DNA of 54,194 nucleotides from Candidatus Aminicenantes bacterium UBA647 (GCA_002299555.1 DBOL01000036.1:1-54194); one strand, 5' to 3'. Positions 7,867-16,818 are shown, counted from the first letter of the stretch. The notes: generated by a model not told the origin, from the letters alone. Program-made: numbers and translations.

Positions 7867-8311
7867 GTTCCGACACCCTCACGATACTATTTTTAATTCT
7901 TTACTGATTCCAGATTTAAATATTATATTCCGATCTCAACAAAACAAAAGTACAGGGACAAAGAGAAATATTCAGGTTGATGAAAAGGAAAAAGAGACTG
8001 AAGATAATGAACTTTTATGCTCAAAATGTAATCAATTAATAACTTCTTCTTCATGCAAAATAGAAGTTTCAGGCAGCCATTCCCATTTTTTAAAAAATCC
8101 TGCCGGAGATAGTTTTAACCTGAGATGTTTTTCGGAAGCAAAGGGCTGTAAAATAAAAGGAGTGCCGATATCAGATTTCTCATGGTTTCCAGGATATAAA
8201 TGGACATTTGCTTTCTGCTCGAACTGCTCAATTCAGTCCGGATGGTTCTACATGTCGCCGAATGATAACTTTTTCGGCCTTATGCAAGATGCGATCATTG
8301 GTGAATACTGA
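7850..8311 (+). CDS. Cereblon-type CULT domain protein
   Basis: The protein is 153 aa from the ATG at 7850; an in-frame start at 7817 would overlap the upstream gene more. The C-terminal 105 residues form a complete CULT domain. It has the first Cys pair (CSKC), IEVSGSHSHFLKNPAGDSF, a CF segment, then FSWFPGYKWTFAFCSNC, SGW and FFGL. The three tryptophans that form the thalidomide-binding cage of human cereblon (W380, W386, W400) are all present with the same spacing, and the two CxxC pairs should bind zinc. Single-domain bacterial CULT proteins are known, but their natural ligands and roles are unclear. The first 50 residues are charged and probably disordered. Confidence 0.88.
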   Translation: MSKVFEFRHPHDTIFNSLLIPDLNIIFRSQQNKSTGTKRNIQVDEKEKETEDNELLCSKCNQLITSSSCKIEVSGSHSHFLKNPAGDSFNLRCFSEAKGCKIKGVPISDFSWFPGYKWTFAFCSNCSIQSGWFYMSPNDNFFGLMQDAIIGEY

Positions 8312-8318
8312 AATTCAT

Positions 8319-9110
8319 CTACATGGTTCCGCGGTACATCCCTCCATCTATCAGGTATGTCACTCCCGTTATATAAGATGCGATCTCCGAAAGTAAAAAT
8401 GCTGAAAAAGCTCCGAATTCATCCGGAGACCCGATCTTTCCCGTCGGGATCATATTTTCGATCTCCTTTTTGATCTCATCATAATCTCTGCCCTCTTTCT
8501 CAGACCTGTCTGTCAGCAATTGAACAACCCTTTCTGTCATTATATAACCCGGTGCGATCGTATTAGCAGTGATATTATACTTCCCTACATTATCTGAGAG
8601 TGTTTTTATGAAAGCTACAACCCCTGCTCTTGAAACATTGGATAGCGCAAGTCCGCCAAGAGGCTGCTTTACGGAGATCGAAGTACTCGCAAGTATTCTT
8701 CCCCATTTTTGTTCTTTCATCAGAGGAATAAAAGTATTAACAAGATTTATAGAACTTAACAGACTAAGTTCAAGTGCATTTCTAAAGTCATCATCATTAA
8801 AAGTATCAATCATTCCCGGAGGGGGGCCACCGGCATTAACAAAAAGCATGTGACAAGCACCGAACTCTTTATCTAAAACCGATCTCAAATTATTAATTTC
8901 TGATTTTTCTGTAACATCACATGCTACAGGAACAACTTTTGTCCCGTATTTATTAGAAATTTCTCCTGCAGTTTTAATAATATTTCCTTCATTTCTCGAA
9001 CAGATAAGAATATCTGCCCCTTCTGCTGCCAGATTCTCAGCCACAGCCCTGCCAAGTCCCTGACTTGCTGCTGTCACCACTCCGATTTTACCCTTTATCT
9101 TCAGATCCAT
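8319..9110 (-). CDS. SDR-family oxidoreductase without the YxxxK pair
   Basis: This is a 263-aa Rossmann-fold short-chain dehydrogenase. The nucleotide-binding motif is TAASQGLG, the NAG motif reads NAGGPPPG, and the C-terminus has the ITGVTYLIDGG signature of FabG-like members. At the active site, the usual Tyr-x-x-x-Lys is replaced: after the conserved STSIS serine region the sequence runs LALSNVSRAG, so the Tyr and Lys positions are Ser and Arg. A recognised SDR subgroup carries this LSNxxR pattern; its chemistry is poorly defined. The ATG directly follows the stop of the U32 gene, and the Shine-Dalgarno AAGGAG lies within that gene's last codons, so the two are translationally coupled. 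Confidence 0.85.
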   Translation of the reverse strand: MDLKIKGKIGVVTAASQGLGRAVAENLAAEGADILICSRNEGNIIKTAGEISNKYGTKVVPVACDVTEKSEINNLRSVLDKEFGACHMLFVNAGGPPPGMIDTFNDDDFRNALELSLLSSINLVNTFIPLMKEQKWGRILASTSISVKQPLGGLALSNVSRAGVVAFIKTLSDNVGKYNITANTIAPGYIMTERVVQLLTDRSEKEGRDYDEIKKEIENMIPTGKIGSPDEFGAFSAFLLSEIASYITGVTYLIDGGMYRGTM

Positions 9111-10355
9111 TCATTTCTCCTTGCCCTTTTTTTTCTTCTCTCTCCATAAATAGACCTGATCTCCTCTCCTGGCCCTGAATGGAAGTTTCAACCCCACCAT
9201 TTCCCCTTTCCCGGCTTTCTCGACAAATTCGTGTTCCTGCTGAATTTCTTCTGCTGTTAAAAAGTCCGCAGGTGTTATTTTTCCCGTAATAAATAACCTG
9301 TCCCCTTTTTTCAGGGAATTGCTCAATATCAGGATCTCAGCAACATTGATCTTTTTATAGAATTTTTTAATCTCCCCCAGATACAATTTCTCATTCTTGT
9401 GCGCCAATTTTCTACTTGTCCAATTCTCAGGCTCACCATAATAAAAACCATCTGAGAACCCCCGGTTGTATACCCGTGAAAGATCGTCAAGGAGGCCTTT
9501 CTTTATCTCCTCATTAAGTTTATCCTCAAAATAGAGATCGATCGCTTTTCTGTATGAAGAAACAACAACTTTTGTATATTCCAGCGATCTCATTCTCCCC
9601 TCGATCTTAAAAGAGTGGATCCCGGATCTGATCAATTCGTCAATGAACATTATCGTGTTCAGGTCTTTAGGGCTTAGCAGGTAATCTTTTCCAACTATAT
9701 ATTCCGCTTCACCGGAAGAATCCTTTATTTCAAACTCCCTTCTGCATGATTGCCTGCACTCTCCTCTGTTTGCAGATTTCCCCCATGAATACGATGAAAG
9801 GAAACACCTGCCTGATATACTTATACACATCGCTCCATGAACAAAAGTTTCGACTTCGACCCCGGAATCTTCCTTCTTTGCCTGACTTACCATAGAACTG
9901 ATCTCTTCAAGAGTAAGCTCACGTGCAAGGACAGCCCTTTTAACACCCAGACCGGAGTAAAATTTCAGTGATTCAAAGTTTGAGATACTTGCCTGGGTTG
10001 AGATATGAATATTCAGGCCAAGTTCTTTTGCCATTGATAAAACCGCCATATCCCACAGAATAACAGCGTCAACTCCTGCTTCAGCAGCTTCTGCAAGTAT
10101 CTTTTTCATTTTAGGCAGTTCGGAGTTCATAACGATCACATTGAGAGCAAGAAACCCCTTTTTTCCTCTTTCGTGCAGGTATTTCATCACCTTCTTTATT
10201 TCAAGAACATCAAAATTGGATGCACTTGCCCTCATATTGAGTCCACGGACTCCGAAATAAACACTATCTGCGCCACTCTCAACTGCAGTTACCATTCCAC
10301 TCCAGTTGCCGGCAGGGCAAACAAGTTCAGGTTTTTTTATCAGTTTTTCAGACAA
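9111..10355 (-). CDS. U32-family peptidase-like protein (TrhP/RlhA type)
   Basis: The protein is 414 aa, starting at a TTG codon (10355) that has a ggagag Shine-Dalgarno 8 nt away. It opens with PELVCPAGNWSGMVTAVE and has the U32 signature: ETFVHGAMCISISGRCFLSS followed by NRGECRQSCRREFE with its conserved cysteines. The YegQ/TrhP and RlhA members of this family help hydroxylate tRNA uridine 34 (ho5U) or 23S rRNA C2501, using prephenate and an Fe-S cluster, rather than degrade protein. An RNA-hydroxylation role is likely here, but which RNA cannot be told. The C-terminal 80 residues form a small beta domain. Confidence 0.87.
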   Translation of the reverse strand: MSEKLIKKPELVCPAGNWSGMVTAVESGADSVYFGVRGLNMRASASNFDVLEIKKVMKYLHERGKKGFLALNVIVMNSELPKMKKILAEAAEAGVDAVILWDMAVLSMAKELGLNIHISTQASISNFESLKFYSGLGVKRAVLARELTLEEISSMVSQAKKEDSGVEVETFVHGAMCISISGRCFLSSYSWGKSANRGECRQSCRREFEIKDSSGEAEYIVGKDYLLSPKDLNTIMFIDELIRSGIHSFKIEGRMRSLEYTKVVVSSYRKAIDLYFEDKLNEEIKKGLLDDLSRVYNRGFSDGFYYGEPENWTSRKLAHKNEKLYLGEIKKFYKKINVAEILILSNSLKKGDRLFITGKITPADFLTAEEIQQEHEFVEKAGKGEMVGLKLPFRARRGDQVYLWREKKKKGKEK

Positions 10356-10378
10356 ATCAGGACTCTCCTTTCCATTAG

Positions 10379-10407
10379 ATTCTATTTGATTTACTTCTTA
10401 GAGTCAA
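10379..10407 (-). promoter_or_regulatory. Promoter for the U32-SDR operon
   Basis: On the minus strand, TTGACT, a 17-nt spacer and TAGAAT lie upstream of the TTG start at 10355. The leader is about 20 nt and holds the ggagag site, so this is a conventional leadered promoter. Confidence 0.6.
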
Positions 10408-10517
10408 TCAGCTTTATTCTCTTTTAAGGAAACTATATGTTCAAGTTTTTTGTAGGAATGGCAAGGTGGGGAGAAACAAATTTTACATTTATGATACCCC
10501 TGAAAAAACATTATTAG

Positions 10518-10546
10518 TTGAATTCTGAGTAAAAAAACAATATTAT
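10518..10546 (+). promoter_or_regulatory. Promoter close to the PilZ gene start
   Basis: TTGAAT (10518-10523), 17 nt, TATTAT (10541-10546), then 8 nt to the ATG at 10555. An overlapping TATAAT (10546-10551) lies too close to the ATG to serve it. No Shine-Dalgarno sequence is present, so a leaderless or near-leaderless mRNA is likely. Confidence 0.5.
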
Positions 10547-10554
10547 ATAATCAA

Positions 10555-10848
10555 ATGGAGAAACGAAGAGAAGGCAGAAATAAAGTAAGACAATTAATTA
10601 ATGTTGCCAACAAGATGGGCGTTCTCAACGACATTTCGCCACGTGGAGCAAATATTTCGATTGCAGTACTTCCAAAAGAACGAAAAGTCAACCTCACATT
10701 GAAAATAAACGAAAAAAATATAAAGTTATCGGCAGTGGTCATGTGGGTAAAACAAAAACTTACTTATAATGATAAAAACACTTTAGGCTTGGTAGTGATC
10801 GATCCCCCGGACGATTTTATTGAGTTTTGTGAAGAGGAAAAAACTTAG
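10555..10848 (+). CDS. Small PilZ-domain protein
   Basis: This 97-aa protein is essentially one PilZ domain. It begins with an arginine-rich segment (EKRREGRNKVR) that fits the RxxxR half of the cyclic-di-GMP motif. The second half follows as NDISPRGANI, matching (D/N)xSxxG. The C-terminal strand with W (AVVMWVKQK) is also typical. Stand-alone PilZ proteins usually act as c-di-GMP-responsive adaptors; the partner is unknown. It is convergent with ada. Confidence 0.82.
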   Translation: MEKRREGRNKVRQLINVANKMGVLNDISPRGANISIAVLPKERKVNLTLKINEKNIKLSAVVMWVKQKLTYNDKNTLGLVVIDPPDDFIEFCEEEKT

Positions 10849-10862
10849 TAGCAACTTAATCG

Positions 10863-11915
10863 TTATTTTTTACTCTGACCCGATTCAAGTTCCAGAAGAT
10901 ATTTTTTACGCCAAAGGCCACCACCGTATCCGACAAGTTTCCCATCAGAACCTATTACTCTGTGACATGGAATGATTATGCCGATAGCGTTGAATCCATT
11001 TGCCCCGGCAACCGCTCTTACAGACCTGGGATTCCCGATAGCAACCGCCTGATCCATGTATGACCGGGTCTCCCCATAAGGAATATTCATGAGAACATTC
11101 CACACTTTTTTTTGAAATTCAGTCCCTGCAATTGATAAAGGTGTTGAAAAATCTCTCCGTTCCCCATCAAAATACTCTTTCAATTCTTTGTTCAGACTCG
11201 GGAAGAATCTGCTTTCACCCGGAACAAGATCTGCTTTAAAATATTTTTTTATCCTCTTCAATTGTGTTTCCAGCATTCTCCGATCTACAAATTCTAAAAG
11301 ACATATCCCATCTTCTGTTGCACCTGCAAGCATCGGTCCAAGAGGGGATAGAATTCTGGCAATAAATATAATATTCTTTTCAGAACTTCTCTTTGGGGAA
11401 AAGCCGGTGGTTTTTTTAAATGTATCAGCAAAACCACTCAATGAATCATAGCCTGATCCGTACGCAGCATCTATAACTTTTTCTCCATGCCTGATCCGGC
11501 CAAACGCATCACTAATCCTCATTGTCCTGAGGTATGCTTGAAATGTCATATCATGATTTTTTTTAAACCACCTTCTAACCCTGTTCGGGTCAACCCCCAT
11601 CTGGCGGAGATCCCAATCTTTTATCCTTTCTCCCTTGTCTTTATCAATTCTCTTAAAAACAGGCTTGAGCCAATCAGGGGAGTCGCCTGCATAGTTCATC
11701 GGATCACATATTTTACAGGGCCTGTAACCGTGTAGAAGTGATTCTTTAGTAGTCTTGAAAAATTCAACATTTTCCCTTTTAGGTGTTTTTGCTCTGCAGC
11801 CGGGACGACAGAATATACCTGTGGTCTTTACTGCAACAAAAAAGATCCCCTCAAATTCAGAGTCCTTTTCTTTCACAGCCCTATACATGATTTCCATGTC
11901 AGGAAGTTCAGTCAT
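10863..11915 (-). CDS. ada: Ada: bifunctional alkylation-response regulator / O6-methylguanine-DNA methyltransferase
   Basis: The protein is 350 aa with three parts. The N-terminal zinc domain (about 1-80) keeps its four cysteines in FCRPGCRAKT and RPCKICD, one of which accepts methyl groups from phosphotriesters in Ada proteins. An AraC-type helix-turn-helix follows (about 95-180). The C-terminal methyltransferase has the active-site motif IPCHRVIGSDG. Both DNA repair and self-activation of an adaptive response are therefore possible. The start is supported by AGGAG 8 nt upstream. Confidence 0.93.
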   Translation of the reverse strand: MTELPDMEIMYRAVKEKDSEFEGIFFVAVKTTGIFCRPGCRAKTPKRENVEFFKTTKESLLHGYRPCKICDPMNYAGDSPDWLKPVFKRIDKDKGERIKDWDLRQMGVDPNRVRRWFKKNHDMTFQAYLRTMRISDAFGRIRHGEKVIDAAYGSGYDSLSGFADTFKKTTGFSPKRSSEKNIIFIARILSPLGPMLAGATEDGICLLEFVDRRMLETQLKRIKKYFKADLVPGESRFFPSLNKELKEYFDGERRDFSTPLSIAGTEFQKKVWNVLMNIPYGETRSYMDQAVAIGNPRSVRAVAGANGFNAIGIIIPCHRVIGSDGKLVGYGGGLWRKKYLLELESGQSKK

Positions 11916-11996
11916 TATCTTTTCTCCTGTTTCACAATTTAAGTATGTAACAACTTTTAAAAAATTAAAACCGGAAACTTATCAACTATATTTTTT

Positions 11997-12024
11997 TTGA
12001 TTTAATTTCTAATTGAACTATAAT
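11997..12024 (+). promoter_or_regulatory. Sigma-70-type promoter, leaderless spacing
   Basis: TTGATT (11997-12002), 16 nt, TATAAT (12019-12024), then exactly 6 nt to the ATG at 12031. This places an in-frame upstream TTG (12013) before the -10 box and so excludes it as the start. Confidence 0.65.
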
Positions 12025-12030
12025 TTTTTT

Positions 12031-12381
12031 ATGAGAACAACTTCACTGACAATTATTATTTCATTCATTAGTTTCTCGATCCTCAGTTCAGGCCTTAATG
12101 CCGGCCAGATATACATCTCAAAATATAAATCAGATTCAGACGCAAATATATATATAACAAAGTACAGGTCTGATGCACATATCGTAGTTTATATTTCAGA
12201 GTATAAATCCGATGCTTCAGGAAATGAAGCGATCTGGCACTATACAAAGTATAAATCTGATGCAGATGTAAAACTATACATAACCGAGTACAAATCTGAT
12301 TCTGATATTATTGTCTGTTTCTCAAACTACAAATCTGATGCAGGCTGGAAAAAAGAGAATGACTTTCAGGGTAAACTCTAA
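12031..12381 (+). CDS. Secreted YKSD-repeat protein (septoil-knot/DUF6150-like)
   Basis: The protein is 116 aa with a signal peptide (residues 1-24). The mature part consists of six units beginning (K/E/N)Y(K/R)SD(A/S). Four are 13 residues long with two beta strands (YKSDADVKLYIT); the third is 16 and contains NEAIWHY; the last ends YKSDAGWKK. This arrangement, with one longer Trp-bearing unit and a final GW, matches my recollection of the DUF6150 or 7(1) septoil-knot family of small proteins with deeply knotted topology. That assignment needs a profile search. There are no cysteines to speak of and no catalytic motif. The role is unknown. Confidence 0.7.
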   Translation: MRTTSLTIIISFISFSILSSGLNAGQIYISKYKSDSDANIYITKYRSDAHIVVYISEYKSDASGNEAIWHYTKYKSDADVKLYITEYKSDSDIIVCFSNYKSDAGWKKENDFQGKL

Positions 12382-12734
12382 TTATTATCAAATAAATTCA
12401 AAGGGGATAAAATCACAAATCCTACATAGAGTGTGACAGACACCTTTATTTACTTTATCAATTATGGCTTTATCCGTGATTACTTTTGACTAGCGCAGAA
12501 TTGTTCTCAATTCTGCTGGACCTCCGCCCTGCATTCGATATTCACGAGACTTCGGGCTGCGAGTCCCGCAAAAGCAAAACACGGAAGCGCCACATGAAAC
12601 GTCTTTTTGTTTTTAGCCGGGGCTGATGGCTGAATGCCGGGGCTGAGTACTATATGAAATGGAACTTGATAATGAACTGAATATATAATATTATCTGAAG
12701 CAGAAATAATACATGTTTTATTAAGAGGTAAACG
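12382..12734. other. Gene-free gap with inverted and direct repeats
   Basis: No credible gene is seen in these 353 bases, which are more GC-rich in the middle than their surroundings. A perfect 9-bp hairpin with a 4-nt loop lies at 12495-12516 (GCAGAATTG and its complement). The 11-bp direct repeat gccggggctga occurs at 12616-12626 and 12636-12646. A gtgacagacaccttt motif at 12433-12447 resembles one at 25705. The 3' end holds the AT-rich leader and an AGAGG site for the next gene. It may be decayed mobile or REP-type sequence. Confidence 0.5.
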
Positions 12735-14225
12735 ATGGAAAACACAGTAGAAAAAATAAAAAGCTCAATACTTTCAGGACAGTCGATCATACAGATCATA
12801 TCGTTTGAAGAGAAGAGGGTCGAAGGGTATCTTTCCAAGCTTTCCCAGCAAATAACAGGTAATGATGCCCTTGCTCTCTGGGACACGAATAACGGACTGG
12901 TCATAAACGGAGAAAAGATTGAAGGGACAACGGATCCCGTTGCGGCCATGGATCATGTTATCAAAGATAGTACACCCAGATTTTATGTGTTCAGGGACAT
13001 GACACATTTATTAAAAACTTCTCAGAATTCTATCAGAAAGTTAAGAGAATCTTATATCACACTCAAAGGTACAAAAAGGGTCATATTTCTTCTCTCTCCC
13101 GAAGAATACTTTTCAGAAAACCTTAAAAAGGAGATAGATATATTCAGATTTGAACTTCCTGATTATGCTGAGCTGGAGAGCCTTTTTAACCGGTTCATAA
13201 ATTCTCTGGAAAAATCAGGGAAAACCATTGACCTTTCAGATGAAGAGAAGAGGAATTTTGTTATCGCTGTTCAGGGACTTACTTTTGATGAAGCATATAA
13301 AGCTTTTATGAAATCCTTTCAGAACACGAATACAATAAATGTATCATTGCTGGAGAAAATCCATGAAGAAAAAAAACAACTAATTCTAAAAGAAGGTGTG
13401 CTCGAATATTATTCTCAAAGATTTGTCTTAGAGGACATGGGGGGACTTGACAATCTCAAGGACTGGCTTATGAAAAGAGAAAAAGCATTTTCAAAAGAGG
13501 CAAAAGATTATGGTCTTGAGAGACCTCGCGGATTTCTTGCAATGGGTGTATCGGGCTGTGGAAAAAGCCTCGCTGCAAAGATAACAGCCTCATTATGGAA
13601 CCTCCCTCTGTTCAGGCTGGACATGAACCTTGTTTATTCAGGAATGGCCGGATCACCGGAAATGGTGTTCTCAAGAGCTTTAAAGACCATGGACACCGTT
13701 GCTCCTGCGATCCTATGGATCGACGAAATAGAGAGCGGGATCAGCGACAAGCAGGGTGATAGCGCAAGTTCCAGAATATTAGGATACTTTCTGACATGGA
13801 TGCAGGAACATACTTCAGAAATTTTCATTACAGCTACCGCTAACAGGATCGATCTTCTTCCGGCTGAATTGCTAAGGAGAGGGAGATTCGACCAGATATT
13901 TTTTATGGACCTCCCTACCAGAAAAGAGAGGGAAGAGATATTCACAATTCATCTTAAGAGCAGGGGAAATGATACCGGGAATTTTAATATCCCTCAACTT
14001 GCACAAATAACCAAAGGTTGGTCCGGGAGTGAGATAGAACAAGTGATTATTTCAGGTATGTATGAGGCCTTTAATGAGAACAGACCGATGAGTGAGGATG
14101 ACCTGTTCGTTATATTCGGAAGCAGTGTTCCGCTCTCTTTGACAATGGAAGAACAGATAAAAAAAATAAGAAGCTGGGCTCACAACAGAGCAGTACGTGC
14201 TTCTTCTGATAAAGAAGTTTATTAG
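12735..14225 (+). CDS. Ycf46-like AAA+ ATPase
   Basis: The protein is 496 aa. The N-terminal half (about 1-230) is a degenerate P-loop-like domain lacking a clear Walker A. The C-terminal half is a full classic AAA module: Walker A GVSGCGKS, pore region YSGMAGSPE, Walker B ILWIDEIE, a sensor asparagine (TATANRID) and arginine fingers in LLRRGRFDQ. This two-part layout is that of Ycf46, a plastid and cyanobacterial AAA protein linked to CO2/photosynthesis regulation; homologues are also found in non-phototrophs. The function here is unknown. acnB follows 35 nt downstream and could be co-transcribed. Confidence 0.83.
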   Translation: MENTVEKIKSSILSGQSIIQIISFEEKRVEGYLSKLSQQITGNDALALWDTNNGLVINGEKIEGTTDPVAAMDHVIKDSTPRFYVFRDMTHLLKTSQNSIRKLRESYITLKGTKRVIFLLSPEEYFSENLKKEIDIFRFELPDYAELESLFNRFINSLEKSGKTIDLSDEEKRNFVIAVQGLTFDEAYKAFMKSFQNTNTINVSLLEKIHEEKKQLILKEGVLEYYSQRFVLEDMGGLDNLKDWLMKREKAFSKEAKDYGLERPRGFLAMGVSGCGKSLAAKITASLWNLPLFRLDMNLVYSGMAGSPEMVFSRALKTMDTVAPAILWIDEIESGISDKQGDSASSRILGYFLTWMQEHTSEIFITATANRIDLLPAELLRRGRFDQIFFMDLPTRKEREEIFTIHLKSRGNDTGNFNIPQLAQITKGWSGSEIEQVIISGMYEAFNENRPMSEDDLFVIFGSSVPLSLTMEEQIKKIRSWAHNRAVRASSDKEVY

Positions 14226-14260
14226 GATCAGTTTAAAATTAAAAAATTTATGAGGTAAAA

Positions 14261-16816
14261 ATGAGAGACAAAAAAAAAGATTCCGAAATTATAACATTTT
14301 ATAAAAAGCATAAAGATATGCGGGAGAAAAATCTAATACCACCGATCCCGCTAACACCTGAGCAAACAGAGGTAGCTTGTGACATGCTGATTTCCGGCAA
14401 GGAAGAAGATGTTATCTGGTTGAAAGATCTTATTGTTAACCGTGTTTCACCCGGTGTTGATCCTTCTGCGAAAATTAAAGCAGAGTTTCTTGGAAATATA
14501 GCAAATGGCTCGATCTCAGCAAGCAATATAAGCAAAAGTGAAGCTATAAAAATTCTTGGAACAATGTTTGGTGGTTACAACATTGATCCTCTGATCAATG
14601 CACTTAAGGAAGATGCCCTGGGCGAAAATGCTTTCAATGCTCTCAGAGAAACAATACTGATCTATGATGATTTCGACACGATAAAGGAATTGTCATCCTC
14701 CAACAGATTTGCTAAAAAGGTTTTGGAATCATGGGCGAACGGAGAGTGGTTCCTGAACAGACCTCAGATGCCCGAAGAGATAAAAGTAAAGATCTACAAA
14801 GTTGACGGAGAGATAAATACCGATGATCTTTCACCTGCAGGAAATGCTTTCAGTAGACCCGATATCCCGCTTCACGCATTATCAATGGGAAAGAGCATGT
14901 TTCCGGACGGTATTGAGACGATAAAGAAATGGAGAGAAGCCGGACACAAAGTTGCGTTTGCCGGGGATGTGGTTGGAACAGGATCCTCAAGAAAATCGGC
15001 CACCAACAGCCTTCTCTGGCACATCGGAGAAGATATCCCTTTCATCCCGAATAAGAAAAGGGAGGGGATAGTCCTTGGCGGAGTAATTGCTCCAATATTT
15101 TTCAACACTCTTCAGGATTCCGGAGCACTTCCCATTACCGTCGATGTCTCAAAATTATCAATGGGTGATGAAGTAGTTATTAACACAAAAAAAGGGGAAA
15201 TATATAACTCCTCCGGCAATCTTCTGACTACTTTTGAATTATCCCCTTCCACACTATCCGATGAGTATCAGGCGGGGGGAAGGATCCCTCTGATAATAGG
15301 TAAATCTCTGACAGGAAAAGCAAGAGTTGCATCCGGACTCGGAAATGCTGAGTTTTTCAAAACCGCTGTTAATCCGGTAGCTGTAAAGGACCAGAAATAT
15401 ACATTGGCACAAAAAATAATCGGCAAGGCTTGCGGCATTGATGGAGTCCTTCCTGGTACTTCGTGTGAACCGATAATGACGACTGTCGGATCTCAGGACA
15501 CGACCGGACCCATGACAGCTGATGAGTTGACAGAACTTGCATGTCTGAAATTTCAGACACCTCTATATTTACAAACATTCTGTCATACTGCCGCATATCC
15601 CCGTTCTACTGATGTCAGAACTCATAAAACCCTTCCTGAATTTACAACCTCGAGGAGAGGCGTATCACTTAAACCGGGCGATGGAGTGATCCACACCTGG
15701 CTTAACAGGTTTCTGCTTCCGGACACTGCCGGAACAGGAGGAGATTCACATACCCGTTTCCCTCTTGGAATATCTTTCCCGGCAGGGTCAGGCCTTGTTG
15801 CCTTTGCCGGAGCTCTCGGATTCATGCCGCTTGATATGCCTGAATCTGTATTAGTGAAGTTTAAGGGAAAAATGAATGAAGGGATAACTCTGAGGGATGT
15901 TGTTAATTCTATCCCATATTTTGCTATCAAAGAGGGATTGCTCACCGTCCCCAAAAAGAATAAGAAAAACATTTTCAACGGCAAGATCATTGAGATCGAA
16001 GGGTTACCGGATATTACAGTTGAGCAGGCTTTTGAATTGATGGATGCGACAGCGGAAAGGAGTGCAGCAGCTGGTACTATCAAACTTTCAGAAGAGAAAG
16101 TAAAAGAGTATTTGAGATCAAATGCCGCGCTTCTTAACCGGATGATAGAGGATGGTTATAGCGATCCGGAAACTATCAAAACAAGGATCAATGAAATAGA
16201 GAAGTGGCTTGAGAACCCGGAACTGATGTCCGCAGACGAAGGGAGCAACTATTCGGCAACACTTGAGATCGATCTCTCCAAAATAAAAGAACCAATCGTA
16301 AACTGCCCTAACGACCCTGATGATGTAAAACTGCTTTCCGATGTATCCGGGACAAAGATAGAAGATGTTTTTCTGGGATCATGTATGACAAATATAGGTC
16401 ATTTCAGGGCTGCAGGTAAAATATGGGAGGGAGAGAAGAGAAATCCGGATGTAAGAGTATATATTGTCCCTCCCACCCGTATGGATCAGGAGAAATTAAG
16501 AAGTGAAGGATATTTCTCATTGTTTAATACGACCGGGTCCAGAATAGAGGTCCCGGGCTGCTCAATATGCATGGGGAACCAGCTTCGGGTTCCCGACAAA
16601 GCAATAGTTTTCTCAACCTCGACCAGAAATTTTGACAACAGAATGGGTAACGGAGCTCAGGTTTATCTGGGATCAGCCGAACTTGCTGCCATAGTTGCGC
16701 TTAAGGGAGAACTCCCGGAGCCTGCTGAATATTTCAGAACAATAAAAGAGAAGATAACCCCGTCAGAAGACGAAATATATAATTACCTCCAGTTCGACGA
16801 AGAGTATTCAGGTTAA
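14261..16816 (+). CDS. acnB: Aconitate hydratase B
   Basis: The protein is 851 aa, close to the usual length of AcnB. It interconverts citrate and isocitrate. The domain order is that of AcnB: an N-terminal HEAT-like domain, then the swivel domain (TDDLSPAGNAFSR, GTGSSRKSATNS), then the Fe-S catalytic domains. The 4Fe-4S ligands are visible in FLGSCMTN and PGCSICMGN, and substrate-binding residues in GGDSHTRFPLG. It starts after a gaggt Shine-Dalgarno and ends 2 bp from the convergent hutU. In a genome with fermentative genes it may serve a partial TCA branch toward 2-oxoglutarate. Confidence 0.95.
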   Translation: MRDKKKDSEIITFYKKHKDMREKNLIPPIPLTPEQTEVACDMLISGKEEDVIWLKDLIVNRVSPGVDPSAKIKAEFLGNIANGSISASNISKSEAIKILGTMFGGYNIDPLINALKEDALGENAFNALRETILIYDDFDTIKELSSSNRFAKKVLESWANGEWFLNRPQMPEEIKVKIYKVDGEINTDDLSPAGNAFSRPDIPLHALSMGKSMFPDGIETIKKWREAGHKVAFAGDVVGTGSSRKSATNSLLWHIGEDIPFIPNKKREGIVLGGVIAPIFFNTLQDSGALPITVDVSKLSMGDEVVINTKKGEIYNSSGNLLTTFELSPSTLSDEYQAGGRIPLIIGKSLTGKARVASGLGNAEFFKTAVNPVAVKDQKYTLAQKIIGKACGIDGVLPGTSCEPIMTTVGSQDTTGPMTADELTELACLKFQTPLYLQTFCHTAAYPRSTDVRTHKTLPEFTTSRRGVSLKPGDGVIHTWLNRFLLPDTAGTGGDSHTRFPLGISFPAGSGLVAFAGALGFMPLDMPESVLVKFKGKMNEGITLRDVVNSIPYFAIKEGLLTVPKKNKKNIFNGKIIEIEGLPDITVEQAFELMDATAERSAAAGTIKLSEEKVKEYLRSNAALLNRMIEDGYSDPETIKTRINEIEKWLENPELMSADEGSNYSATLEIDLSKIKEPIVNCPNDPDDVKLLSDVSGTKIEDVFLGSCMTNIGHFRAAGKIWEGEKRNPDVRVYIVPPTRMDQEKLRSEGYFSLFNTTGSRIEVPGCSICMGNQLRVPDKAIVFSTSTRNFDNRMGNGAQVYLGSAELAAIVALKGELPEPAEYFRTIKEKITPSEDEIYNYLQFDEEYSG

Positions 16817-16818
16817 AT

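Noticed and set aside
12013..12030. Upstream TTG start for the YKSD protein
   Set aside because: It precedes the predicted -10 box; the ATG at 12031 fits the leaderless spacing and the signal peptide.
12100..12340. Regular DNA repeats about 39 bp apart, CRISPR-like at first sight
   Set aside because: The repeats are in frame and encode YKSD units of a protein; there are no unique spacers.
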